Positions 14,688 through 24,256 of a stretch of 64,000 nucleotides of DNA are shown here, piece after piece (positions within the stretch are counted from its first letter, which is position 1; every line of letters starts with the position of its first letter). Below the pieces are notes generated by a model. It had not been told where the DNA came from. It was given only the letters and a program-made list of their open reading frames with translations, and ran no database searches. The position numbers and the translations under genes are program-made. Location: the NCBI RefSeq assembly GCF_000682775.1, contig NZ_AWFI01000012.1, forward strand, positions 248,001-312,000. Reading direction: 5' to 3'. The DNA is from Hyphomonas sp. L-53-1-40. Its GTDB lineage: Bacteria; Pseudomonadota; Alphaproteobacteria; Caulobacterales; Hyphomonadaceae.

Positions 14688-17600
14688 CTAGGCGCTTACT
14701 TGCCGAAGAATACGAAAGACAATTTTAGCAAACGTCGAAAACTGTTCCGAGTCGGTACCTTCCCTTAGCTTCAACGGGATCATGTCACGGAACTCAGTTT
14801 CGTCTTGGGGCAAGTTTTCCAAAAGCGTCTCAACCATGACTTTTCGCAGCAAACCGCGTTCAGGCGGAACTTCGGGCATACTTGGCTTAATCGTGTCCTC
14901 GCGCAGCCGTATCAAAACGTCTCGGGCTTCACTTCGCGACATTCGCCGATCCTGAGCTGGCGCCTCTTCGAGCACCGTATCGTCTGGGTCGAGATACTCC
15001 GAATCTTCTTCTTGCTCCGCACCATACTGAATGGAGATGTCTTCTTCCAAAGATAGAGGTGACCGGCGCTCAGGCGAAATCGGTCTTTGTCTTTGAGCAA
15101 TCCTACGGGCTTTTTCATCCTCAATCGCATCGATTATCCGAGAGAGCTCCCGGCCGGGCTCTTGGAACCAATCGGTCGACCAGATGCGCTCAATTCGCCA
15201 GCCTAGGCCCTCAAGAATATCCTGCCGCAGTCTATCCCGGTCACGAGCCGATTTACTCGAATGATAGCTCGCTCCGTCACATTCAATGCCAATCAAATAA
15301 GTCTGTGGTGCCTCAGGATCTTTCACTGCCAGATCCAGGAAGAATCCATCTACACCTAGCTGCGCGACGACCTCATAGCCCTTTCGACGTAACGCTTCTG
15401 CGACCGCTATCTCAAAATCACTATCAGGTTCCCGACCACTTCCCACGGGCACGACCCTGCCAGGCAGGATACCGGTTTCCGAATATTCGAGGAAGCCGCT
15501 CAATGCCCTGACGCCAAGTTTTGAGCTTTCACCCACAAGCACCTCGGATGCCTTCATCGAAGAGAAGACAATCATGCGTTCTCGTGCCCTGCTGAAAAGG
15601 ACGTTTAGTCTGCGATGGCCGTGTTCGAGATTGATCGGGCCGAAGCGCTGATAGACCTTCCCGGTCTCAGGACTCGGCCCGTAGGTCATGGACAACAACA
15701 CCACATCGCGCTCATCACCCTGCACATTCTCCAAGTTCTTTACGTCGAATGGCTCTCCCCTGCTGGAATCCTCTTCAGCTCTGACAATGGAAACGTCGTT
15801 CCGGGTCTGCTCGTCGATGTACTGTCTGATCCGGTCGCGCTGGGCTGAATTCATCGCAACGACGATCAAAGATTGCTCGGGGCGGGCTCGCATGTGTTGG
15901 ATCGCAGCCTTCGCTACTGTGCGCGCTTCTTCGTCATTTACGCCGCGGTCGAACCTGCCCGTGGGTACATAATTGAAGTCTATTCCCAAACGATCACCTG
16001 TATTGTTTGGCGTGGGATAGACGATCAGTTTGTTGTCGTAGAACCACGAGTTTGAGAAACCGATGAGGCTCTCATGCCGCGACCGATAATGCCATCGAAG
16101 CATGCGGCTATCGAACTTGGACGCAGCGAGAGAGAGGATACTCTCTTCCTTCTCGCCTACAACTTCCTCGTCGTAGTCTTCGGTTCCGTCGCCCTCCAGA
16201 CCGATCTTGTTGAAGAAATTCGTGGGCGGCAATTGCTTGTCATCCCCAACGACAACCAACTGCTTTCCTCTCGCCACCGCAGATAAGGCATCCTCGGGGC
16301 GCATCTGCGACGCTTCATCCATTATGACAACGTCAAACTGAAGGCCGCCGGGTTTTAGGTATTGAGCAACTGAAAGAGGGCCCATCATGAAACACGGCTT
16401 CAGAGCCTGAATTGCATTTCCGGACCTGTCCATCAAATTGCGGATGGACATCCGAGGCCGCTGGAGCCCCCACTGATGCGACAGCAGAGCCATTTCCGTA
16501 AGATCGCCAACCCGCGCCGACGATCTACCCGGAGGTGGTCGCCTGCTATGTGCCTTGGCTGCGATTTCTGACCGCCTCGCCTCCATAATGTTCTCGTCAA
16601 GCGCACGAAAGATCTTTCGCTCCTGGTCCCTTTCGCTTCCGTTCTTTTCATGCAGCGGCGGAGAGGCCTTGAATACCGTTTGAGCCGAGCTGCGATAGGC
16701 GCAGTATCGCCAAACACCCGCGAGATCTTCAAAGAGCGGATAGCCTTCTTCAGCAGCTCGTATGAGAGGTGCTGTTGCGGCATCCAGAGCTGCCTTCCGA
16801 TACCGAGCATAGCGAATCCAGGTTGGCAGATGATTCAGGCGATTTAGTTGGCGGTGCACCCTCGCCAGCTCATCTTCTAATGAAAGCCAGTCTGCGTCGG
16901 TGTTCCGCCCGAGGGTTATGTCAACAGAGAGTCGCGCACGAACTAATGCGTTTGCAGCCTCTCCTGTCTTTTGAAGTATCTCAATCGCAGCCTCAGGAGT
17001 ACCGCCTCCTTCGGCCGTCAATAGCGGTCGAAATTCATCAGGAGCGAAGGCGTACACCAATCCGGTCCAGAAGTCAGATTGATAGCTTTCCATAACGGAG
17101 CTGCCGCCGAGATCCATTGCCCATTGAAGCTCCTCCTTGGGCGAATTCAGATCTATGCTGGCGACACGTTCTATCGAACGGAAGTCTTGTGAAAGAAGCC
17201 AGTCTGCGAGCCTGTCTGCTTCCGCATCTCCTGAAAGCGCCTTTCTTGCACGGCGTCTCCAGCTGACGATTTCGTCGAGAACGGCAAACTCAGTATCCAT
17301 GCCATCGAAGAGCTGGTCGAATAGGCGCCTTCCGGCCTTGTCTGTTGCTAGGGCCTCCCTCCGTTGCAGCAGGCCTGCCAGATCGGCTAAGCGAAGTGCC
17401 CATACATCCGGCTTCTCCGACGAAAAGTTTCCCCCAAGAGATACGATGGCGGACTTGGCTTCCTTCCAGGACTTCGAAAAGAAGCGCGCAATCGGGGAAA
17501 TTGTAGCAAGGTTTGAACTGTGCAAGAGGAGTTCAGCGTCACCGAGATGGGACGTTCGCGAACGAAGGAGATGCTCCTCGATGGCATCGAATCCTGCGTT

Positions 17601-19709
17601 TAACTCCTCAGCTTCCGATCGAAGTCTTGCCAGCTGGACATCTGCATCCGGCTCATCCATTTCGGGCTTGCTGTAATTTAGCCAGGCCATCGGCGCCGTC
17701 TTTGCAACTTCGCAGAGATCCACGATGCGGCGCAGCATCTTCCACGAAGGACTGACACGAAGCGAGAGGTGTTCAGCGAGTTCGTCGAAATCTTTCGTGG
17801 CACCCACTATTCGCGCTCTCGACGTGGCAACGATCTTGGTCGATTCCCACATATTTAGAACGCGTTCCGGACTGACCCCTTTCAGGCTCAATCCGTAGTC
17901 AGAGTCTAACTGAGCCAAGAGCCCGTCAAATTCTTTGAGTGCCGTGGCAAATGCATTCAATTGGCCTTCAATTATGGGCCTGTCGCTTTCCAGAAGGCTG
18001 AGGTTGCTCGCTCCATACCAAGGGCTGGCGCTGATCGGCTCGTCGGAGGACACCTCCTTCGCAGTCTTGGCCAGATCCGTCAGCAAATCCTCTCGTGCTT
18101 CGATATCAATCGGCGTGCCCCTCAACGAGCTGAGCCCCTTCGACACGAGTTCAGGCAAACGCAATCGGTCCACCGTTCTGGCGGTTTCACCGATTGTCAA
18201 AGTGTGCCGCCCGGCACCAAGCAGCAGATCTGCAACAGAGCTTCCGGCCGATGTGTTCGCGCTTACTGCTGCAACATAGTCGTTCAAGCTTTGTCGGACG
18301 TTCGCTGCCTTTTCCTTGAGCTTCGACAGATCACTTCTCACTCGCGGCTGGTGCGATTCAAAACGTGTACGGAGCGCTTCCAGAAGTGCTTTCTTTTGCG
18401 TCTTGTGACTGTGGAGTTCGAGACAGTACGGGTCAAAACCAAGTCCCGATAGTCGTCGCTCCACGACCTGCAAGGCTGCCAGTTTCTCGGCAACAAACAA
18501 AACGGACTTGCCCTTGCTGACCAGCGCGGCAATCAAGTTTGTAATTGTTTGTGATTTGCCGGTCCCTGGAGGGCCCTGCACGACCAGGTTCTTTCCTTCA
18601 AGAACCAGACGGATCGCTTCGAGCTGAGAACTATCAGCGCGGTCGATGAGTGGGAATTCCATTTCCTGTGAAATGGTTTCTTCGGAGACTTCGTAACTTA
18701 TCGCTCCGGTCGGAATTGCGTCTTCCGACATTGCACCAAGCAGGGATCTAACGAGTTCGTTCTTCACGAAAATCCCGCGACCAGGCCAATTTGAAGGATC
18801 GAGGTCGTTGTAAAGCAGCAGTCGCCCTAATTGCGAAATGAGGCTCAAGAATATCTGACGCCGAACCACCCAATCACGGTTTTCTCCGATCGCTTCCTTG
18901 ACGGCGTCAAAATACTCCTCGAGTCCGGTTCCATCCTCATACTCGGGAAGAGAGATTCCGAAGTCCGCTTCAAGTTTCTGACGGAGTGCGAGATTGATCT
19001 GAACATCGTCGCCATTTGCTTGTAGCTTATATGCTCTTGGCCCTCGTCGGACTTCAGGGCGAACGAGCTCCGCTGGCAACAGTAACAGCGGCGCGAGTTG
19101 GGTCTTACTTTCCGCAGTCTCTCGCCACTCAAGGAAACCAAATCCCAAGAATAGCATGTTCGAGCCGGTTTCATTGATCGCGGATCTTGCGTCCTGCGCG
19201 AGCTTCCTGACGGCTGACTCCAAGGAGTCGTACCATTCCAGTGTCTGAAGTTTCTGGTCTCGATGGACTGACCTTCTACTCCCTTCCCCCGGATCAGAAG
19301 GAAGGTCGAATTCCGGAATAATTCCTTTGTGCTTCGCCCAATCCCTTTTCGGTATATCACGCCGCTTCGCTGCGCTGACATCTGATGCATCTTCGTTCAG
19401 CTCTTCACTCGTTAGCATGAACTCTTCGGGAGGCTTCGTGGCCGCTTCCCACTCTTCGACTTCTGCCTGAGTTGGCTCGGGAAGAGGGAGGAAAGAAAAG
19501 CTTCTTCCGTCGATCAGGGACGAAAAGACCTGATCAGGGAGTTCGTCGATCAGTCGAAGCGTCCGTTTGGTGAATTTGAAGTTCAACAGCGGATTGCGAA
19601 GCGACAAATCGAGGAGCTTCAATCGCAACTTTTCGATCGTCGACGCGATCGTGGCGAGCTGGTCCGCGCTGGAATCTGATTGGGTTCTGCGGGCCTGGCT
19701 CGCCTCCAT
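14688..19709 (-). CDS. DUF4011 superfamily 1 helicase with C-terminal Vsr-like nuclease domain
   Basis: 1673 residues. The N-terminus (LRLKLLDLSLRNPLLNF) is the hallmark of DUF4011. A superfamily 1 helicase follows: Walker A VVQGPPGTGKSQT (about residue 380), Walker B VIMDEASQMRPEDA (about 1130), GDDKQLPP, YRSRHESLIGFSN, and the arginine-finger block RRLNVLFSRARERM. Near 1420-1520 a Vsr/DUF559-like nuclease is seen, with DGFFLDLAV, GIECDGASYHSS, DRLRQ and GWRIERIWSTDWF. A further C-terminal part resembles DUF3320. Proteins of this build occur in defence islands and are suspected nucleic-acid-targeting defence enzymes. Antisense to the trb backbone, lying between the CopG-like gene and trbB, and by eye lower in GC than either. 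Confidence 0.85.
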   Translation of the reverse strand: MEASQARRTQSDSSADQLATIASTIEKLRLKLLDLSLRNPLLNFKFTKRTLRLIDELPDQVFSSLIDGRSFSFLPLPEPTQAEVEEWEAATKPPEEFMLTSEELNEDASDVSAAKRRDIPKRDWAKHKGIIPEFDLPSDPGEGSRRSVHRDQKLQTLEWYDSLESAVRKLAQDARSAINETGSNMLFLGFGFLEWRETAESKTQLAPLLLLPAELVRPEVRRGPRAYKLQANGDDVQINLALRQKLEADFGISLPEYEDGTGLEEYFDAVKEAIGENRDWVVRRQIFLSLISQLGRLLLYNDLDPSNWPGRGIFVKNELVRSLLGAMSEDAIPTGAISYEVSEETISQEMEFPLIDRADSSQLEAIRLVLEGKNLVVQGPPGTGKSQTITNLIAALVSKGKSVLFVAEKLAALQVVERRLSGLGFDPYCLELHSHKTQKKALLEALRTRFESHQPRVRSDLSKLKEKAANVRQSLNDYVAAVSANTSAGSSVADLLLGAGRHTLTIGETARTVDRLRLPELVSKGLSSLRGTPIDIEAREDLLTDLAKTAKEVSSDEPISASPWYGASNLSLLESDRPIIEGQLNAFATALKEFDGLLAQLDSDYGLSLKGVSPERVLNMWESTKIVATSRARIVGATKDFDELAEHLSLRVSPSWKMLRRIVDLCEVAKTAPMAWLNYSKPEMDEPDADVQLARLRSEAEELNAGFDAIEEHLLRSRTSHLGDAELLLHSSNLATISPIARFFSKSWKEAKSAIVSLGGNFSSEKPDVWALRLADLAGLLQRREALATDKAGRRLFDQLFDGMDTEFAVLDEIVSWRRRARKALSGDAEADRLADWLLSQDFRSIERVASIDLNSPKEELQWAMDLGGSSVMESYQSDFWTGLVYAFAPDEFRPLLTAEGGGTPEAAIEILQKTGEAANALVRARLSVDITLGRNTDADWLSLEDELARVHRQLNRLNHLPTWIRYARYRKAALDAATAPLIRAAEEGYPLFEDLAGVWRYCAYRSSAQTVFKASPPLHEKNGSERDQERKIFRALDENIMEARRSEIAAKAHSRRPPPGRSSARVGDLTEMALLSHQWGLQRPRMSIRNLMDRSGNAIQALKPCFMMGPLSVAQYLKPGGLQFDVVIMDEASQMRPEDALSAVARGKQLVVVGDDKQLPPTNFFNKIGLEGDGTEDYDEEVVGEKEESILSLAASKFDSRMLRWHYRSRHESLIGFSNSWFYDNKLIVYPTPNNTGDRLGIDFNYVPTGRFDRGVNDEEARTVAKAAIQHMRARPEQSLIVVAMNSAQRDRIRQYIDEQTRNDVSIVRAEEDSSRGEPFDVKNLENVQGDERDVVLLSMTYGPSPETGKVYQRFGPINLEHGHRRLNVLFSRARERMIVFSSMKASEVLVGESSKLGVRALSGFLEYSETGILPGRVVPVGSGREPDSDFEIAVAEALRRKGYEVVAQLGVDGFFLDLAVKDPEAPQTYLIGIECDGASYHSSKSARDRDRLRQDILEGLGWRIERIWSTDWFQEPGRELSRIIDAIEDEKARRIAQRQRPISPERRSPLSLEEDISIQYGAEQEEDSEYLDPDDTVLEEAPAQDRRMSRSEARDVLIRLREDTIKPSMPEVPPERGLLRKVMVETLLENLPQDETEFRDMIPLKLREGTDSEQFSTFAKIVFRILRQVSA

Positions 19710-19797
19710 TTCGAATCCTCTGATAGCGGCAATGCAAAAAGTGCATTAGCACATCAGGAGCGCAATTATTCAACCACCAGATTTCAATCTAAAATAA

Positions 19798-20052
19798 TCA
19801 GATCCTCTCGCTCTGTATCGCCGTTTCGAACTCTGCGGCATCTTCTTCTGACCTGAACATATAGCGGGCCATGTGTTAGCCCCTCTCAAAATGGCTGTGT
19901 GAGCGCCAGTCGGGACCGATATTTGTGTTGAGCCAGGCGGCGATGATGTCGAGGCGCTTGCCGAGGCCGAAGGGCGGGATCGGCAGTTCGACATGATGCG
20001 GGAAGTCCCGCGCACCCTTTTCGGCCATGAGAACGGATATGTAGCGACCCAT
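19798..20052 (-). pseudogene. Small conserved gene interrupted by an in-frame TAA
   Basis: The ATG at 20052 opens MGRYISVLMAEKGARDFPHH, then LPIPPFGLGKRLDIIAAWL and, after 58 codons, a TAA at 19878-19876. In the same frame the next codons are CAC-ATG and then MARYMFRSEEDAAEFETAI up to a TGA at 19800-19798. The two halves together (about 83 residues) match the layout of a small hypothetical family I recall, with GLGKRLD..W in the first half and a ..RYCFR..ADA..F ending. I therefore read this as one gene with a nonsense codon. Alternatives are two tiny coupled genes (the ATG is three bases after the stop) or translational readthrough. Function unknown. It lies between the DUF4011 gene and trbB, transcribed with the former. 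Confidence 0.5.
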
Positions 20053-20253
20053 GGGCTTCTCCTCGTTGTTCGTGCGTTGTTCTTTTTTCTCCTTCCGGTC
20101 TGATATCAATCCCTGCGGCGCGATTTCCTGTGAATTGCCCCTCTGCGTCCTCGGACTTCCCGGTGGCGCCTTTTGTGTCCTCCGGCCCCAACTGTGCAGC
20201 GGCGTATAGTGACCTGATGTTGGTTCCATCACTGATGAGGACCACACGCTGTC

Positions 20254-21234
20254 ATGTCTACCCCGCCCCAGCCCAGCGAAACCGAGACCCGCCGAACGGC
20301 GATGCTCCGCACGGCCTTTGACGGGCCGGTTGGCGCCGCACTGGCAGCACCTGACACGATCGAGATCCTCGCCAATCCCGACGGATCGGTCTGGGTCGAG
20401 AAGGCAGGCTTTGGTCTGCAGCGGGCTGCGGAGACTCTAGGCCGCGCCGAGCGCGAGCGGATCATCCGGCTGGTCGCTTCCTCCGTCGGTGAGGCCTGCG
20501 ACCGGGCCTCACCCATTGTGTCGGCCGAACTGCCAGGCTCCGGCGAACGGTTCGAAGGCATCCTGCCGCCCGTCTCGGAAGCGCCCTGCTTTGCCATCCG
20601 CAAACCGGCAGGTCAGCCTATCGCGCTCGATACCTATGTCGAGACCGGTGCGCTGACGCCGGCGCTGTGTGTCGCGCTCAGGCAGGCGCTGGAAGACCGG
20701 CTTAACATTGTTGTCGCGGGCGGAACCTCGTCGGGCAAGACGACCTTCACCAATGCGCTCCTGTCTGAGCCCGCTCTGGCAGACGACCGGATTGTCATCC
20801 TGGAGGACACCCGCGAACTCCGTTGCACAGCCGATGATGTCACACAGCTTCGCACGCATCGCTCAGGCATCACCTTGCGCGACCTTGTCCGCTCGACCAT
20901 GCGGCTCCGGCCCGACCGGATCATCGTCGGCGAAGTGCGCGGCGGCGAAGCGCTCGACCTTCTCAAGGCCTGGAATACCGGCCATCCGGGCGGGATCACC
21001 ACGCTTCATGCGAACTCGGCGCTAGGCGGGATCACCCGGCTTGAACAGCTGGTCGAAGAAGCAACCAGCGCCCTGCCCTACGCCCTGATCGGCGAGGCGG
21101 TTGATGTAATCGTGTTCATGTCCCGCGCCAGTGGGTCGCGGCGCGTCGAGCAGGCCCTACGCATTACAGGCTTTGACGGCGCGGATTATCGCACCGAGCC
21201 GCTCGCCGCCCCCTTCATCAGCATCGTCAATTGA
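20254..21234 (+). CDS. trbB: TrbB, VirB11-type secretion ATPase
   Basis: A hexameric cytoplasmic ATPase that drives pilus assembly and DNA transfer. Seen: Walker A AGGTSSGKTTFTNALL (about residues 155-165), the Asp box ILEDTRELRC, Walker B DRIIVGEVRGGEAL, and the His box GGITTLHANSA. 326 residues, full length. First gene of the trb operon here. Its promoter should lie in 20053-20253, facing away from the small interrupted gene. Confidence 0.96.
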   Translation: MSTPPQPSETETRRTAMLRTAFDGPVGAALAAPDTIEILANPDGSVWVEKAGFGLQRAAETLGRAERERIIRLVASSVGEACDRASPIVSAELPGSGERFEGILPPVSEAPCFAIRKPAGQPIALDTYVETGALTPALCVALRQALEDRLNIVVAGGTSSGKTTFTNALLSEPALADDRIVILEDTRELRCTADDVTQLRTHRSGITLRDLVRSTMRLRPDRIIVGEVRGGEALDLLKAWNTGHPGGITTLHANSALGGITRLEQLVEEATSALPYALIGEAVDVIVFMSRASGSRRVEQALRITGFDGADYRTEPLAAPFISIVN

Positions 21235-21245
21235 GGAGAGATTCC

Positions 21246-21578
21246 ATGCACTATCACCAGATCAAGGCGCTCAATCGCAGCGTTCAGGCAGCAGCGCTAA
21301 TTGCATCGGTCGGCCTGCTCGCCTTGCCGGCGCATGCCGCAGGCACCGGCATGCCCTGGGAAGGCCCGCTCGACCAGATCCTGCAATCGATCGAAGGCCC
21401 TGTCGCCCGGATTGTCGCGGTGATCATCATCACGCTGACCGGGCTGACGCTCGCATTCGGCGAGACCTCTGGCGGATTCCGCAAACTGATCCAGATCGTG
21501 TTCGGCTTGTCGATCGCCTTTGCGGCCACATCGTTCTTCCTGACCTTCTTCAGCTTCGGCGGCGGCGCGGTGCTCTGA
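21246..21578 (+). CDS. trbC: TrbC, VirB2-type pilin
   Basis: 110 residues. A signal peptide ends at about residue 30 (LALPAHAAG). Two hydrophobic helices follow (VARIVAVIIITLTGLTLAF and the IVFGLSIAFAATSFF region) with a short GETSGGFRK hairpin between them, the standard VirB2 pilin layout. It would be trimmed and cyclised by TraF (1581). The ATG at 21246 follows GGAGAG and lies 11 bases after trbB. The stop overlaps the trbD ATG by one base. Confidence 0.94.
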   Translation: MHYHQIKALNRSVQAAALIASVGLLALPAHAAGTGMPWEGPLDQILQSIEGPVARIVAVIIITLTGLTLAFGETSGGFRKLIQIVFGLSIAFAATSFFLTFFSFGGGAVL

Positions 21579-21832
21579 TGCTCGATGGCTACGAGATCCC
21601 CCTCCACCGCTCGCTCGCCGAACCCATCCTGATGGCCGGCGCGCCACGTTCGGCCGCCATCGCCATCGGGACGCTGTCAGCCGCTTTGGCCCTCGGCCTC
21701 CGGCTCTGGATACCGGGGCTTGTGGTCTGGGTGGCGGGACACTCGCTAGCCGTCCTCATGGCCCGGTCCGATCCGGATTTTCTCGCCGTCGCAATCCGGT
21801 CTGCCCGTCACAAGGAACATCTTTCATGCTGA
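21578..21832 (+). CDS. trbD: TrbD, VirB3-type inner-membrane protein
   Basis: 84 residues beginning MLDGYEIPLHRSLAEP, which is typical of TrbD/VirB3. Two adjacent hydrophobic segments (about residues 26-58) are followed by the MARSDPDFLAV motif. It works with TrbE (VirB4) in pilus biogenesis. TGATG overlap with trbC, and its last seven bases overlap the trbE start, so it is translationally coupled on both sides. Confidence 0.93.
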   Translation: MLDGYEIPLHRSLAEPILMAGAPRSAAIAIGTLSAALALGLRLWIPGLVVWVAGHSLAVLMARSDPDFLAVAIRSARHKEHLSC

Positions 21833-24246
21833 ACCTTTCCGAATACGCGGCGAAACCGGCACACCTCTCAGACTACCTCCCCTGGGCGTGCCTCGTCGCG
21901 CCGGGCGTCGTCCTCAACAAGGACGGCGCCTTCCAGACAAGCTTCCGCTATCGTGGCCCCGACCTTGAAAGCTCGACGGAAGCCGAACTCGTTGCAGTCA
22001 CCGCACGGGTCAACAATGTGCTCCGCCGGTTCGGGTCCGGCTGGGCGCTTTTCTTCGAAGCGGTGCGGGCGGAAGCTATTGCGCTTGAAGAGAGTACTTT
22101 TGACTGTGCGGCGGCCTGGCTGATCGAGCAGGAACGGCGCGCTGCCGCCGAGGAGACCGGTGCCCGGTTCGAGAGTTTCTATTATCTGACCTTGCTCTGG
22201 CTTCCGCCCGCTGAGAAGGCCCTGATCGAGCGGCCGGAGAAACGTGACGGCGAGGACTGGCGCCAGCGGCTCGAACATTTCCAGACACGCGCCGCGCAGA
22301 CGCTCGATCTTCTTGCGACGGCCCTGGATGAGATCCATCCGCTCTCGGACGAAGAGACGCTCACCTATCTCCATGCCTGTATATCGTCGAAACGGCACAA
22401 CGTGCCGGTTCCGGAACTGCCAGTTTTTCTCGATGCGGTGCTCGCCGATGAAAGCTTCGCGGGCGGACTGGAGCCGCGGATTGGCGAGGCACACCTTGCG
22501 ACGCTTACCCTGCTCGGCTTTCCGGCCTCGACCCTGCCCGGCATGCTGGATGAACTCAACCGCCTAGGCTTTTCCTATCGCTGGACGACGCGCTACATCG
22601 CGCTGGACAAGGCCGAAGCAGAGAAGCTTCTTGCGAAGAAGCGCCGGCACTGGTTTGCCAAACGCAAATCCGTTGGCGCGGTCCTTCGGGAGACGCTGTT
22701 CAACGAACAGGCCGCGCTTCTCGACAATGATGCCGACAACAAGGCACTGGACGCCGATGCGGCCCTGCAGGAGCTCGGTTCGGACCTCGTCTCCTACGGA
22801 TATGTCACGACCACGCTGACACTGATGGGCGCCTCCCGCGAGGAAGTCGAGGAACGCACCCGCGCCGTCGAGCGGGTGATCAATGGGCGCGGGTTCACGA
22901 CGATCCGCGAGACATTGAACGCCGTCGAAGCCTGGCTCGGCTCGCTGCCGGGCCATGTCTACGCCAATGTGCGCCAGCCGATCCTCCATACACTGAACCT
23001 CGCTCACCTCGTGCCGATCTCTTCAGTCTGGGCAGGTGATGCGTGGAACGATCACCTCGCAGATCGCGCGCTTATAGAGGCCCAGACCGAAGTCACCACG
23101 CCGTTCCGGCTCAACCTGCATGTCGGCGATGTCGGCCATACACTGATCATCGGCCCGACAGGCTCCGGCAAGTCGGTGCTCCTGTCGCTCCTCGCGGCGC
23201 AATGGCAACGATACGAGGACGCGCAGGCCTTCATCTTCGACAAGGGCCGTTCGGCGCGGGCGGTGACGCTCGCCATGGGCGGCACCTGGTTGCCGCTCGC
23301 GGGCGATGAGCGTCCGGCGCTGCAACCCCTGAAAGACATCGATACCGAGCGCGGCGCGAGCTTTGCCGCAGACTGGCTGCTCGGCCTGATCGAAGCCGAA
23401 GGCGTGACGGTCACGCCGGACCTGAAGTCCGTCTTGTGGGACGCGGTGCAGTCACTGGCTTCAGCGCCTGTTGCCGAACGGACGCTGACAGGGCTCAGCC
23501 TGATCCTGCAATCCGATACGTTGAAAGCGGCGCTCCATCCCTACACGCTGGAAGGCGCCCATGGGCACCTGCTCGACAGCGATGCTGAAGCGCTCGACTT
23601 GTCATCTGTAGCCTGTTTCGAGATGGACGAGCTGATGCAGACGCCGTCTGCGGTCGCGCCGGTCATTACTTATCTCTTCCACCGCGTGGAAGACCGGTTC
23701 GATGGCCGCCCAACCCTGCTTATCCTCGATGAGGCCTGGCTGTTCTTGGATCATCCGGTGTTTGCGGCGCGGCTGCGCGACTGGCTGAAGACGCTGCGCA
23801 AGAAGAATGTGGCCGTCGTGTTCGCAACCCAGTCGCTGGCCGACATTGAAGGCGCCTCCATTGCCCCGGCCCTGATCGAATCCTGCCCGACGCGGATCTT
23901 CCTGCCGAATGAGCGGGCACTCGAACCGACTGCCCAGGCGATCTATCGCCGCTTCGGGTTGAACGACCGCCAGATCGACATTCTCGCCAAGGCCATCCCG
24001 AAGCGGGACTATTACTATACCTCGCCGCTTGGCTGCCGACTCTTCGAGCTGGGCCTCGGCGAAGTCGCGCTTGCCTTCTGCGGCGCCGCCTCCCCTGCCG
24101 ACCAGAAGCTCATGGATCAGTGTCTTGAGGCCGACGCGGAAGCGGGCTTCGCCCGGAGCTGGCTGGAGCTGAAACAGCTTGGCTGGGCCGCCGATCTGCT
24201 GGCCGAGCAGCCGAGCGCACCCCTCCCACAAATCGCTGCTGAATAG
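21826..24246 (+). CDS. trbE: TrbE, VirB4-type ATPase
   Basis: 806 residues, the largest ATPase of the T4SS; it energises pilin extraction and assembly. Seen: the N-terminal CagE_TrbE_VirB domain (LPWACLVAPGVVLNKDG), Walker A IIGPTGSGKSVLLSLL (about residue 443), Walker B LLILDEAWLFLDHP (about 631), and FATQSLADIEG further on. It overlaps trbD and is followed after 10 bases by trbJ. Confidence 0.96.
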   Translation: MLNLSEYAAKPAHLSDYLPWACLVAPGVVLNKDGAFQTSFRYRGPDLESSTEAELVAVTARVNNVLRRFGSGWALFFEAVRAEAIALEESTFDCAAAWLIEQERRAAAEETGARFESFYYLTLLWLPPAEKALIERPEKRDGEDWRQRLEHFQTRAAQTLDLLATALDEIHPLSDEETLTYLHACISSKRHNVPVPELPVFLDAVLADESFAGGLEPRIGEAHLATLTLLGFPASTLPGMLDELNRLGFSYRWTTRYIALDKAEAEKLLAKKRRHWFAKRKSVGAVLRETLFNEQAALLDNDADNKALDADAALQELGSDLVSYGYVTTTLTLMGASREEVEERTRAVERVINGRGFTTIRETLNAVEAWLGSLPGHVYANVRQPILHTLNLAHLVPISSVWAGDAWNDHLADRALIEAQTEVTTPFRLNLHVGDVGHTLIIGPTGSGKSVLLSLLAAQWQRYEDAQAFIFDKGRSARAVTLAMGGTWLPLAGDERPALQPLKDIDTERGASFAADWLLGLIEAEGVTVTPDLKSVLWDAVQSLASAPVAERTLTGLSLILQSDTLKAALHPYTLEGAHGHLLDSDAEALDLSSVACFEMDELMQTPSAVAPVITYLFHRVEDRFDGRPTLLILDEAWLFLDHPVFAARLRDWLKTLRKKNVAVVFATQSLADIEGASIAPALIESCPTRIFLPNERALEPTAQAIYRRFGLNDRQIDILAKAIPKRDYYYTSPLGCRLFELGLGEVALAFCGAASPADQKLMDQCLEADAEAGFARSWLELKQLGWAADLLAEQPSAPLPQIAAE

Positions 24247-24256
24247 GAGCCCCCAA

